From: JAENVT01 sp039931555 | GTDB taxonomy: Bacteria > Actinomycetota > Acidimicrobiia > Acidimicrobiales > Ilumatobacteraceae | NCBI GenBank assembly: GCA_039931555.1 | Contig: JBDTRP010000113.1 | Location: 1-14,106 of the forward strand | DNA: 14,106 nucleotides | Reading direction: 5' to 3' | In this document: in pieces, positions 1 to 6,098 of the stretch | How positions within the stretch are numbered: position 1 is the first letter of the stretch | How the letters are laid out: each line of letters starts with the position of its first letter | The notes under the pieces: model-generated | Database searches by the model: none | Told to the model about the DNA's origin: nothing | Seen by the model: the letters and a program-made list of their open reading frames with translations, nothing else | Made by a program: the position numbers and the translations under genes

Positions 1-440
1 TCTTTCTGGATGATCTCGACCTTGTACGACTTGTCGCCGAGCATGATCCCGTCGGCCGCCAGCTTGTTGACGGCGGCGAGGATGAACGGATTGGCCTCGC
101 CGAAGCCGGCCAAAGCGCCCGTCAACGGAACGGTGAAACCGATCTTCACCGTGCCATCGCCGCCACCGCCGCCGAACTTGGCTGCGTTGCCGTTGCCGCC
201 GGCAGGAGCCGACGTCTGAACGGCAACGGTCTCGGTCGGCGTCGGTGCCGCTGTTGCCGCCGGCGCACCCGTGTTGCCCGAGGGGGCCGACGTGCCGGCG
301 GGAGCCGACGTCGCATCGCTCGACTTGCTGTCGCTGCCACATGCAGCAAGGAACGCTGCGGCTGCCGCGGCAGCTCCACCGAGCGCAAGGATTCGTCGCC
401 GGCTGTAGATCGGCCGCTCTGGCCAGGTCTGATCTTCCAT
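1..440 (-). CDS. ABC transporter substrate-binding lipoprotein, branched-chain amino acid type (N-terminal part)
   Basis: Reading the minus strand from the ATG at 440 gives 146 codons that stay open to the window edge, so the C-terminal part is missing. Residues 13-18 read SRRRIL, a twin-arginine export motif. A hydrophobic Ala-rich stretch follows, then the lipobox LAAC with the lipidated cysteine at residue 34. The mature protein should therefore be a Tat-exported lipoprotein anchored on the outer face of the membrane. Residues 40-100 form a low-complexity Ala/Pro/Thr/Gly linker. The binding domain then starts with VKIGFTVPLTGALAGFGE, typical of the periplasmic-binding type 1 (Leu/Ile/Val-binding, Peripla_BP_6) family. 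These proteins capture a solute for an ABC importer. An aromatic acid or similar substrate is plausible because the gene follows the regulator of a catabolic operon by 44 nt on the same strand, but the substrate is inference. A G-rich Shine-Dalgarno (AAGGGGG) lies upstream of the ATG. Confidence 0.85.
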   Translation of the reverse strand, partial: MEDQTWPERPIYSRRRILALGGAAAAAAAFLAACGSDSKSSDATSAPAGTSAPSGNTGAPAATAAPTPTETVAVQTSAPAGGNGNAAKFGGGGGDGTVKIGFTVPLTGALAGFGEANPFILAAVNKLAADGIMLGDKSYKVEIIQK

Positions 441-484
441 GACTTGTGGATCCCCCTTGTGGTTGGTTCTGTTTCTTCGAAGAA

Positions 485-1228
485 CTACTGGGTACTCAAC
501 GCACGCTCACGCGTGCCGAGAGCTCTGGTGGTGCGGCGAAGGTGCTCGTCGAGCAGCCGCACTGCTTCAGCAGCGTCGCCACGCAACGCGGCGGCCGCCA
601 GAGCACGATGCTCGCCCTGCACATCGCGATCGTCGTCGTGGCCGATCGGCAGCGACCAACGCCGATACAACTCGGCCGCGTCGCGCAACGACAGCGCCAT
701 GTTCCGCAAACGCTGGTTCGGGCACGCAGCCAGCAATGCCTGGTGGAACCGCGAATGCGCCAGTGTCCACTCGTCGCTCATCACAACCGGGTCCGCGGCG
801 GATTCCATCGAGGTACGGTCGAGCGCATGGTGGGCGGCAACGACGTCGCTCTCCCAGGCGATGTTGCCGTGTTCGATCGACATCCGCAACACCAGGCCCT
901 CGATCTCACAGCGAGCCGTCGTGAGATCGTCGAGATCGTCCTGGGAAAGCGGTGTGACATGAAAGCCATGCTGGGGTTCTGACTGCACCAGACCCTGTTC
1001 GGCGAGGCGGGTCAGGCCCTCGCGCACGACGCTGGTGCTGCAGTCGTAACGCTCGGTCAGATCGGCAAACCGCAGCTTGGTGCCGGGCAGCACCCGACCC
1101 GACAAGATGTCGGCACGCAGTTGGGTGTACACCTGCTCGGTACGGGTGATCGCGGCGAGCGGCGACCGGTGGCGCGCCGGTTGCATCTCAGTTCGCGCTG
1201 CGGACGCATCGTCGGCGACTTCCCCCAT
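485..1228 (-). CDS. GntR-family transcriptional regulator with FCD ligand-binding domain
   Basis: With the chosen ATG at 1228 the protein has 247 residues. Residues 28-93 form a winged helix-turn-helix of GntR type (TRTEQVYTQLRADILSGRVLPG, then LTERYDCSTSVVREGLTRLAEQGLV). Residues 98-235 are the helical FCD effector domain. Histidines at about 162 (in SRFHQALL), 207 (GEHRAL) and 229 (DEHLRRT) match the usual metal-site histidines of FCD proteins. The usual Asp four residues before the first His appears to be His158. The frame stays open to an ATG at 1294, but that would place 22 unusual residues across the divergent promoter, so 1228 is preferred. An ATG at 1186 is a further option. It is transcribed divergently from the catabolic operon at 1359 and sits just upstream of the substrate-binding protein. 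It most likely controls both in response to an aromatic acid or pathway intermediate. That role is inferred from position. Confidence 0.88.
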   Translation of the reverse strand: MGEVADDASAARTEMQPARHRSPLAAITRTEQVYTQLRADILSGRVLPGTKLRFADLTERYDCSTSVVREGLTRLAEQGLVQSEPQHGFHVTPLSQDDLDDLTTARCEIEGLVLRMSIEHGNIAWESDVVAAHHALDRTSMESAADPVVMSDEWTLAHSRFHQALLAACPNQRLRNMALSLRDAAELYRRWSLPIGHDDDRDVQGEHRALAAAALRGDAAEAVRLLDEHLRRTTRALGTRERALSTQ

Positions 1229-1263
1229 GGACGCACAGTCAAGCACTTTCGTGAATCGCGCGC

Positions 1264-1288
1264 AATATCGAAATATTCTTGACATGTC
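1264..1288. promoter_or_regulatory. Candidate operator: two adjacent palindromes in the divergent promoter
   Basis: An AT-rich inverted repeat, AATAT-CGAA-ATATT (1264-1277), lies beside the perfect 8-bp palindrome GACATGTC (1281-1288). Their centres are about 14 bp apart. GntR/FCD regulators bind short palindromes as dimers, usually in their own divergent promoter. Which of the two is bound cannot be told from sequence. Confidence 0.45.
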
Positions 1289-1291
1289 GAA
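1264..1291 (-). promoter_or_regulatory. Probable promoter of the GntR regulator gene (divergent)
   Basis: On the minus strand TTCGAC (1291-1286) is followed after 16 nt by GATATT (1269-1264). This would start transcription near 1257, upstream of the regulator ATG at 1228. The element overlaps the opposing promoter, so the two would share control. The match to consensus is moderate, and the call depends on the regulator starting at 1228 rather than 1294. Confidence 0.35.
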
Positions 1292-1307
1292 CATCGAGCG
1301 GTAGAAC
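1279..1307 (+). promoter_or_regulatory. Sigma70-type promoter of the plus-strand catabolic operon
   Basis: TTGACA at 1279-1284 is followed after exactly 17 nt by TAGAAC at 1302-1307, close to the -35/-10 consensus and unusual in such GC-rich DNA. Transcription would start near 1314, about 45 nt before the dioxygenase ATG at 1359. The -35 box overlaps the palindrome GACATGTC, so a repressor bound there would block RNA polymerase. No start site has been mapped, so this is prediction. Confidence 0.6.
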
Positions 1308-1344
1308 GATCCCGGCCCACTGCGATGCCGGCGTGGGGTTCACG

Positions 1345-1362
1345 ATGGGGGTTTCACGATGA
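1345..1362 (+). other. Five-codon upstream ORF coupled to the dioxygenase start
   Basis: An ATG at 1345 reads MGVSR and stops at a TGA (1360-1362) that overlaps the dioxygenase ATG (1359-1361) as ATGA. The leader looks like a duplication: GGGGTTCACGATG (1335-1347) recurs as GGGGTTTCACGATG (1348-1361). Each ATG is preceded by a G-rich tract that could serve as a weak ribosome site. It could be a translational coupling device or a by-product of a slipped duplication. Confidence 0.35.
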
Positions 1363-2288
1363 CGGTGCACGGTCTTGCCGAGATGACGCTCGGCGTACCC
1401 AATGTCGACGCGACCAGGCAGTTCTACCGCGAGTTCGGCCTCAGCGAGAGCGCCAACGGCATGTTCGCCACGGCCGACGGCGGTGATCAACTGCGCGTGG
1501 TCGAAACGCCGTACCGCCACCTGGTCGAGTTCGCTCTCGCCGCCGAGGACTCCGACGACGTCGCTCGTATCCGCAGCGCAGCCGCCGCGCACGACATCGC
1601 CGTGATCGATCACGACGACGGCAGCATCTCGATGACCGAGCCGATCGTCGGCATCAGCGCCAAGGTCACCGTGCGTCCACGCATCGTGCAGCCCGACCCG
1701 TACATGTGGAAGGCGATGAACTCGCCCGGCAACCCGGCCCGCTCGGGCACGCGGGCTCCGGCGATCTTCGACCAGGGCGCTGCCCAACCGCGCAAGCTCG
1801 GCCACGTGCTGTACACCAGCCCAGACTTCGAAGGCAGCATCCGCTTCCTCACCGAGGTGCTCGGGTTCAAGGTCAGCGACACCAGCGCCGGCATGATCGC
1901 CTTCCTGCGCTGCAGCACCGATCACCACAACGTCGGGCTGATCAATGCCCCGGTGCCGTTCTTCCACCACTCGTCGTGGCAGGTCAACGACGTCGACGAG
2001 ATCGGTAAGGGCGCCCAGAACCTGCTGGCGGTGGACCCGACGCGCGACATCTGGGGCCTCGGCCGCCACTTCCTCGGCAGCAACCTGTTCTGGTACTTCC
2101 GCGACCCGGCCGGCAACTTCGCCGAGTACTACGCCGACCTCGATCAGATCCCCGAGGACGCCGAGTGGGATGCGCAGGATTGGGCGCCTGACAAGGCGTT
2201 GTACGCATGGGGCCCACCCGTCCCCACAGAATTCGTCCACCCGAGCGATGTCGAAGAGATCGCCGCCGCCCTACAAGGAGTCTCATGA
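1359..2288 (+). CDS. VOC-family type I extradiol ring-cleavage dioxygenase
   Basis: This 309-residue protein has the size and two-module layout of type I extradiol dioxygenases (2,3-dihydroxybiphenyl dioxygenase/HsaC type). The N-terminal module covers about residues 5-110. The catalytic module starts at PRKLGHVLYTSPD (144-156). The expected Fe(II) ligands are visible: His149 (KLGHVLY), His203 or His204 (FFHHSSWQV) and Glu256 (NFAEYYAD). The DHHNVGL segment at 188-194 matches the region holding the second-sphere catalytic His. Such enzymes open catechols next to the two hydroxyls using O2. The physiological catechol is unknown. It is the first gene of an operon with a FAH-family enzyme (4-nt overlap) and a flavin monooxygenase that probably makes the catechol. 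The promoter at 1279-1307 and the divergent GntR gene suggest substrate-induced expression. Confidence 0.85.
   Translation: MTVHGLAEMTLGVPNVDATRQFYREFGLSESANGMFATADGGDQLRVVETPYRHLVEFALAAEDSDDVARIRSAAAAHDIAVIDHDDGSISMTEPIVGISAKVTVRPRIVQPDPYMWKAMNSPGNPARSGTRAPAIFDQGAAQPRKLGHVLYTSPDFEGSIRFLTEVLGFKVSDTSAGMIAFLRCSTDHHNVGLINAPVPFFHHSSWQVNDVDEIGKGAQNLLAVDPTRDIWGLGRHFLGSNLFWYFRDPAGNFAEYYADLDQIPEDAEWDAQDWAPDKALYAWGPPVPTEFVHPSDVEEIAAALQGVS
2275..2280 (+). promoter_or_regulatory. Ribosome binding site that fixes the FAH-family start
   Basis: AAGGAG lies 4 nt before the ATG at 2285, inside the last codons of the dioxygenase gene. It selects 2285 over the in-frame ATG at 2207, which would add 26 residues with no family resemblance. 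Confidence 0.75.
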
Positions 2289-3142
2289 AGATCGCCCGCT
2301 TCACCGAAGGTGGCGACACCCGGCTCGGCATCGTCACCACCGATACCGACGAGATCATCGACGTCGGCACCGCCGACCCGTCGTTGCCGACCGATGTCGG
2401 CGTTCTACTGGCCGGCGGCAACCTCACCTCGATCGCCCGCACCGCCGCGTCGGCGCCACGCATCGCCCTCGGCGCTGTCACGCTGGAGGCGCCGATCGCC
2501 CAGCCACCGACGTTCTTGGCCATCGGGCTGAACTACGCCGACCACGTCGCCGAGAGCGGGATGGACAAGCCGAAGGCTCCCGTGGTGTTCAACAAGCAGG
2601 TCACCTGTGTGGTCGGGCCCGGCGTTGGCATCGAGGTGCCCACGGTTGCACCCGACTGGGTCGACTACGAGGGCGAGTTGGGGATCGTCATCGGCACGCG
2701 GTGCCGCAACGTGTCGGTCGCCGATGCGCCGTCCGTCGTCGCCGGCTACCTGATCGTCAACGACGTCTCGGTGCGCGACTGGCAGCGGGCGACCCCGACG
2801 ATGACGATGGGCAAGTCGTGGGATACGCATGGCCCCACCGGTCCGTGGCTGGTGACAGCCGACGAAGTCGGCGACCCGCACGACCTCGGGATTCGCACCT
2901 GGGTCGACGGTGACCTGCGCCAGGACGCATCGACGAAACAGATGATCACCAACTGCTGGGAACTGATCGCTCACCTCTCCACCGCGTTCACGCTGCTGCC
3001 CGGCACGATCATCGCCACCGGCACGCCGGCGGGTGTCGGGTTCGTGATGGACCCGCCGCGGTGCATGAAGGCCGGTTCGACCGTCCGCATCGAGATCGAC
3101 AAACTCGGGGTCCTCGAGAACCCGGTGATCGCTCAGCCATGA
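2285..3142 (+). CDS. Fumarylacetoacetate hydrolase (FAH)-family protein
   Basis: This 285-residue protein starts at the ATG overlapping the dioxygenase stop (ATGA, 2285-2288). It has the FAH catalytic core: FLAIGLNYADHVAESG (77-92) with the conserved His87, then VDYEGELGIVIG (126-137) with metal ligands Glu129 and Glu131. VNDVSVRDWQ (158-167) supplies Asp160, followed by GKSWDTHGPTGPW (176-188) and the closing motif TGTPAGVGF (245-253). The family uses Mg2+ or Mn2+ to hydrolyse, decarboxylate, hydrate or isomerise acylpyruvates and 2-hydroxymuconate-type acids. Beside an extradiol dioxygenase the likely substrate is the ring-fission product or its dienoate. The exact reaction (C-C hydrolysis, hydration or decarboxylation) cannot be told from sequence. 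A short N-terminal domain of about 70 residues, as in bacterial single-chain members, precedes the core. Confidence 0.88.
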   Translation: MKIARFTEGGDTRLGIVTTDTDEIIDVGTADPSLPTDVGVLLAGGNLTSIARTAASAPRIALGAVTLEAPIAQPPTFLAIGLNYADHVAESGMDKPKAPVVFNKQVTCVVGPGVGIEVPTVAPDWVDYEGELGIVIGTRCRNVSVADAPSVVAGYLIVNDVSVRDWQRATPTMTMGKSWDTHGPTGPWLVTADEVGDPHDLGIRTWVDGDLRQDASTKQMITNCWELIAHLSTAFTLLPGTIIATGTPAGVGFVMDPPRCMKAGSTVRIEIDKLGVLENPVIAQP

Positions 3143-3166
3143 ACGCCACCTCGTCTCAACGCTCTC

Positions 3167-3173
3167 AAAGGAG
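3167..3173 (+). promoter_or_regulatory. Ribosome binding site for the monooxygenase (GTG start)
   Basis: AAAGGAG lies 6 nt upstream of the GTG at 3180. This supports GTG as the start rather than the internal ATG at 3192. Confidence 0.7.
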
Positions 3174-3179
3174 TCATCT

Positions 3180-4367
3180 GTGTCCACAACGATGTCCGTA
3201 ACTGCCAGCGATGCCGTGGCGCGCGCCCGCGAGCTGATCCCTGAGCTACGCGAGCGCGCCGCGCAGACGGCGCTCGACCGGCGCCTGCCCCAGAGCAATG
3301 TCGACGCGCTCCGCCGCGCTGGGGCGATGAAGACCATCCAGGCCAAGCGCAACGGCGGCTATGCGCTGGGCATCCGCAGCCACCTCGACGTGATGAGCGC
3401 ACTCGGGCGCGGCTGCGGGTCCACGGCATGGGTGGCCGGCGTCGTGCAAGCCCACGCGTGGCTGGTCTCCCACTTCCCCGAGCAGGGTCAGGACGACGTC
3501 TATGCCGGCAATTCCGACGCCATCGTGTCCGCGGTCATCGGCCCGCGCGGCAAGGCCACCCGCACCGCTGACGGTTACCGACTCGAGGGCGTCTGGCCCT
3601 TCGGATCGGGTTGCGAACGAGCCGACTGGTTGCTGCTCGGTGCCGTCGTGTTCGACGAGGCCGGCAACGAGGTCGACCAGGGCGACTTCATGGTCCCGGC
3701 GTCGGCGGTGACGATCAAGGACGACTGGTACGTCAGCGGCCTGGCCGGCACGGGTTCGTGCACCATGGTGCTGCAGCCCCTCGATGTTCCCGCCCACCGG
3801 TTTCTGTCGTTCCCTGGCCTGATCATGGGCAGTACTCCCGGCGCCGGCCTGCACGGCGACAACTGGGTGCATCGCTGCGCGCCGGTGCCCGTGCTGACCA
3901 TCGCGCTGTGTGGCGGCGCGATCGGCATCGCCAAGCAGGCGCTCGCCGATTTTCCGTCGGTGATCAAGGGCAAGGTCATCGCCTACACCGCTGACCCACA
4001 AGAGCCCCACCCGTTCACCCACATCCGCCTCGGCGATGCAGCGTCGCGCATCCGCGAGGGTGAGCTGCTGTTGTACGCGGTGGCCGACGAGCTCGACGCG
4101 ACAGCGCAGGCCAATGGCGAGGTGCCGTTCCTGCGTCGTGCCGAGATGCGCAACGACTGCGCCACAGCGGTCCGCCGCCTGCTCGAAGGTGTCGAGATCC
4201 TGTTCCGCGAATCAGGCGCCACCGGCGTGCGCACCTCCAGCCCGATCAACCGGGCGCTGGCCGACATCCAGACCATCAACAACCACGGTCTGATGAAGCT
4301 GGAGACCAACCAGGAGATGTACGGCCGCCTGCTGCTCGGCCTGGAACCCAACTCGCCGCTGATCTGA
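3180..4367 (+). CDS. Flavin-dependent (group D) aromatic monooxygenase, HsaA/HpaH-like, acyl-CoA dehydrogenase fold
   Basis: This 395-residue protein belongs to the two-component flavin monooxygenases with the acyl-CoA dehydrogenase fold. These use reduced FMN or FAD made by a separate reductase to hydroxylate phenols. Family segments seen are GCGSTAWVAGVVQAHAW (78-94), LEGVWPFGSGCERADW (135-150), DDWYVSGLAGTGSCTMVL (181-198) with VPAHRF, and RALADIQTINNHGL (358-371). From memory of the 4-hydroxyphenylacetate hydroxylase C2, its active-site His120, Ser171 and His396 would fall on His92, Ser143 and His369 here. All three are present at nearly constant offset. The catalytic Glu of acyl-CoA dehydrogenases is not expected in this group. 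It probably ortho-hydroxylates a phenol to the catechol opened by the product of the first gene. No reductase partner is encoded in the window. Confidence 0.82.
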   Translation: MSTTMSVTASDAVARARELIPELRERAAQTALDRRLPQSNVDALRRAGAMKTIQAKRNGGYALGIRSHLDVMSALGRGCGSTAWVAGVVQAHAWLVSHFPEQGQDDVYAGNSDAIVSAVIGPRGKATRTADGYRLEGVWPFGSGCERADWLLLGAVVFDEAGNEVDQGDFMVPASAVTIKDDWYVSGLAGTGSCTMVLQPLDVPAHRFLSFPGLIMGSTPGAGLHGDNWVHRCAPVPVLTIALCGGAIGIAKQALADFPSVIKGKVIAYTADPQEPHPFTHIRLGDAASRIREGELLLYAVADELDATAQANGEVPFLRRAEMRNDCATAVRRLLEGVEILFRESGATGVRTSSPINRALADIQTINNHGLMKLETNQEMYGRLLLGLEPNSPLI

Positions 4368-4372
4368 GACCG

Positions 4373-5329
4373 ATGGCACCGCCGACCCGGGAGGATCTCG
4401 AGGCCGCCTTCTGTTGGGAGGCCGATGACCGCATCCCCAATCGACCGGCGATGTCCGCGTTCCGGCGCCAGGCCCGCTATCACCAAGCGCGCTGGCGCGA
4501 GGCGATGGGGTATCCGATCGGCACGCAGCCGATGGTCCCGAAGCCCGGCGACACCCGCGTTCGGTCGGTAGGTAGCCGGCTGCCGCTCGAGTACGCCCGC
4601 GAAACCGGCGCCAACTTCCTCACTGCCGCCGCGCTCGACGCTGCTCTGGCCCGCACCTCGTTCGTCGAGCCGCGCCAGAGCATCGATCACCAGCGGCTGT
4701 GGGCCGACCTGCTGTCGTCGGCGGCGCTGTCGTTCAACCTGTTCGGTGAGCTCGCGGCCGATCTCGATCTGGCGGATCGCACTGTGCATGGCTGGTTCCC
4801 CGATGCCCCTGGCCGCGTCAGCGAAATTCGTTTCGCCCACTCACCCGGCTGGTTCGACCCGGCATACCTCAACAGCTTGCGCTCGTTCGCCACGATGTTC
4901 GCCCTCGACCTCGACGACGGAACTCGAGGCCTCATCGCCGTCGAGGTCATGTACCACGAACGCAACAAATCCGAGACCCCCCGACCCGACAACCTCACCC
5001 GCTACGGCGAGGTCGCCGAACGTGCCAACGTGTTCGCACCAGGGGCGATCGACACACTGAAGCAACGCAGTGACCTGTGCGTGATGTGGATCGAGCACCT
5101 GCTGCTGTTCTCCATGCTGCAGCATCCCAGCGATGGCTGGACGTGGGGCCGCTACGTCGTCGTGCACCCCGCCGGGAACTGCGACATCGTCGACGCCTGC
5201 TCGCGCTACCGCGCCCTGCTCGCCGATGACACCACCTTCACCACGATGACCCTCGAGCACCTCCTCGAAACGACGCCGCTTGCCGGATCCACCGTCGTTG
5301 CTCTGCGCGATCGTTATCTGCCCGAGTAG
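4373..5329 (+). CDS. PGN_0703-like putative PD-(D/E)XK nuclease-fold protein
   Basis: This 318-residue protein starts 5 nt after the monooxygenase stop, so it is probably co-transcribed. No clear Shine-Dalgarno is seen. The layout recalls the PGN_0703 family of putative restriction endonucleases: a basic FRRQARYHQARWREAMGYPIG (30-50), LLSSAALSFNLFGEL (113-127), MFALDLDDGTRGLIAVEVMYHE (175-196), and VVVHPAGNCDIVDACSRYRALL (262-283). Asp181 or Asp182 with Glu191 could be the metal-binding acidic residues. As I recall, relatives have E-V-K-Y-H-E at the core; here it is E191-V-M193-Y-H-E, so the usual catalytic lysine would be missing. It may be inactive or use another lysine. There are no signal or membrane segments. 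Its link to the catabolic genes is unclear, and no methyltransferase or other defence gene lies nearby. Family assignment is from memory of the motifs and is moderately sure. Confidence 0.55.
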   Translation: MAPPTREDLEAAFCWEADDRIPNRPAMSAFRRQARYHQARWREAMGYPIGTQPMVPKPGDTRVRSVGSRLPLEYARETGANFLTAAALDAALARTSFVEPRQSIDHQRLWADLLSSAALSFNLFGELAADLDLADRTVHGWFPDAPGRVSEIRFAHSPGWFDPAYLNSLRSFATMFALDLDDGTRGLIAVEVMYHERNKSETPRPDNLTRYGEVAERANVFAPGAIDTLKQRSDLCVMWIEHLLLFSMLQHPSDGWTWGRYVVVHPAGNCDIVDACSRYRALLADDTTFTTMTLEHLLETTPLAGSTVVALRDRYLPE

Positions 5330-5343
5330 CCGAGTGGCAGCGA

Positions 5344-5397
5344 TCCGGCGGTGTTTCAGAATGCAACCGCACGGGGTCAAGCCATCATGCCGCCGGA
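5344..5397 (+). repeat. Inverted repeat in the intergenic gap, possible weak terminator
   Basis: TCCGGCGG (5344-5351) is the exact reverse complement of CCGCCGGA (5390-5397), with a 38-nt loop and no U-tract. It lies just after the nuclease-like gene and before the next transcription unit. It may end transcription of the first operon or may be chance in GC-rich DNA. The rest of the 122-nt gap shows nothing else convincing. Confidence 0.25.
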
Positions 5398-5439
5398 GAA
5401 CTGCACGCCGCGCACGACGATCGACGTCGCCCGGATGTC

Positions 5440-5451
5440 TACGCTGGCGCC
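5440..5451 (+). promoter_or_regulatory. Possible leaderless promoter (-10 TACGCT) for the cap-like protein
   Basis: TACGCT (5440-5445) lies 6 nt before the ATG at 5452, the spacing expected when the A of ATG is the transcription start. Leaderless mRNAs are common in actinobacteria, and no Shine-Dalgarno is visible here. There is no good -35 box, so the call is weak. Confidence 0.3.
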
Positions 5452-6075
5452 ATGGCCATTGTTCATCGCGCAACGATCACGCCGACGAAGGCGGAGCTGA
5501 TCGCCGAATGGGCCCCGAGCCAGCCTTGGGGTCCACCACCTGGCGCTCCCACGGAGGTGGTCGGTGCCTTCCGCTTCGACGATCCCGATGGTCGCGTCGG
5601 GATGGAGACCCACCTCGTGAGGTACGCAACGACACTGCTGCAGATCCCGCTGACCTACCGAGACGAACCCCTCGCCGGCGCCGAGGATGCGCTCATCGTC
5701 GAGATGCAGCACTCCGTCCTCGGCACTCGCTGGGTGTACGACGGGCTGCGCGACCCCCGACTGCTGATGATGCTCGCCGCCGTCGCGATGACGGGGCAGG
5801 GCGAGGCCCTCGCTCTGGCCGAGCACGACGGCCGTTGGTACATCGCGCCGAGCAACGTCCGCCTCCAGGGCGGGGGCTGGACGCAAGAGCGCGTGCCGGT
5901 CGACGGCTTCGAACTGGACCACGACACTGCGGCGGGCGCCGTCCTGCGCAACGACCGCTTCGAGATGACCGTGCTCCGACGCCCCGTCCCAGGACCTCGG
6001 CCTGCAATCGGGCTCAGCGCGACCTGGAACGGACAACCGGAGCCCGTCGTGCTCGTCGAGGTCCGCGAAACCTAG
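5452..6075 (+). CDS. Maltokinase N-terminal cap-like domain protein
   Basis: This 207-residue soluble protein starts MAIVHRATITPTKAELIAEW and continues with PWGPP, GAFRFDDPDGRVGMETHLV (38-56), VPLTYRDEPL-like text (LQIPLTYRDEPLAGAEDALI, 63-82) and LGTRWVYDGLRDPRL (90-104). These are hallmarks of actinobacterial proteins that carry only the N-terminal cap of maltokinase, some of them mis-annotated as 1,4-alpha-glucan branching proteins. The standalone form lacks a kinase domain, and its role is unknown. In maltokinase the cap packs against the kinase lobe and is thought to help shape or regulate it. Here a phosphotransferase-fold kinase starts 23 nt downstream, so the pair may act together. 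There is no signal peptide or membrane segment. No link to aromatic degradation is evident. Confidence 0.75.
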   Translation: MAIVHRATITPTKAELIAEWAPSQPWGPPPGAPTEVVGAFRFDDPDGRVGMETHLVRYATTLLQIPLTYRDEPLAGAEDALIVEMQHSVLGTRWVYDGLRDPRLLMMLAAVAMTGQGEALALAEHDGRWYIAPSNVRLQGGGWTQERVPVDGFELDHDTAAGAVLRNDRFEMTVLRRPVPGPRPAIGLSATWNGQPEPVVLVEVRET

Positions 6076-6098
6076 GTCACCGAGGCGAGACTGGGCGG

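Noticed and set aside
1239..2240. 333-residue open frame on the minus strand
   Set aside because: It lies opposite the extradiol dioxygenase, whose metal ligands and coupling to the next gene are clear.
2207..2284. Earlier ATG for the FAH-family protein
   Set aside because: It adds 26 residues overlapping the dioxygenase. The ATG at 2285 has AAGGAG 4 nt upstream and starts where the family does.
3139..3201. Twenty-codon ORF bridging the FAH-family and monooxygenase genes
   Set aside because: It has no Shine-Dalgarno of its own, runs through the monooxygenase ribosome site, and matches nothing known.
2405..3352. 315-residue open frame on the minus strand
   Set aside because: It is antisense to the FAH-family gene and shows no recognisable motifs.
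5325..5345. tRNA-like text (TAGCCGAGTGGCAGCGA) recalling the D-arm of Leu or Ser tRNAs
   Set aside because: No acceptor stem, anticodon arm or GTTCGA-type T-loop follows at the right spacing.
5280..6098. A 273-codon in-frame extension upstream of the kinase
   Set aside because: It overlaps the nuclease-like end and the cap-like gene in another frame, is Arg-rich like a GC-rich shadow frame, and matches no family. The GTG at 6099 begins the real protein.
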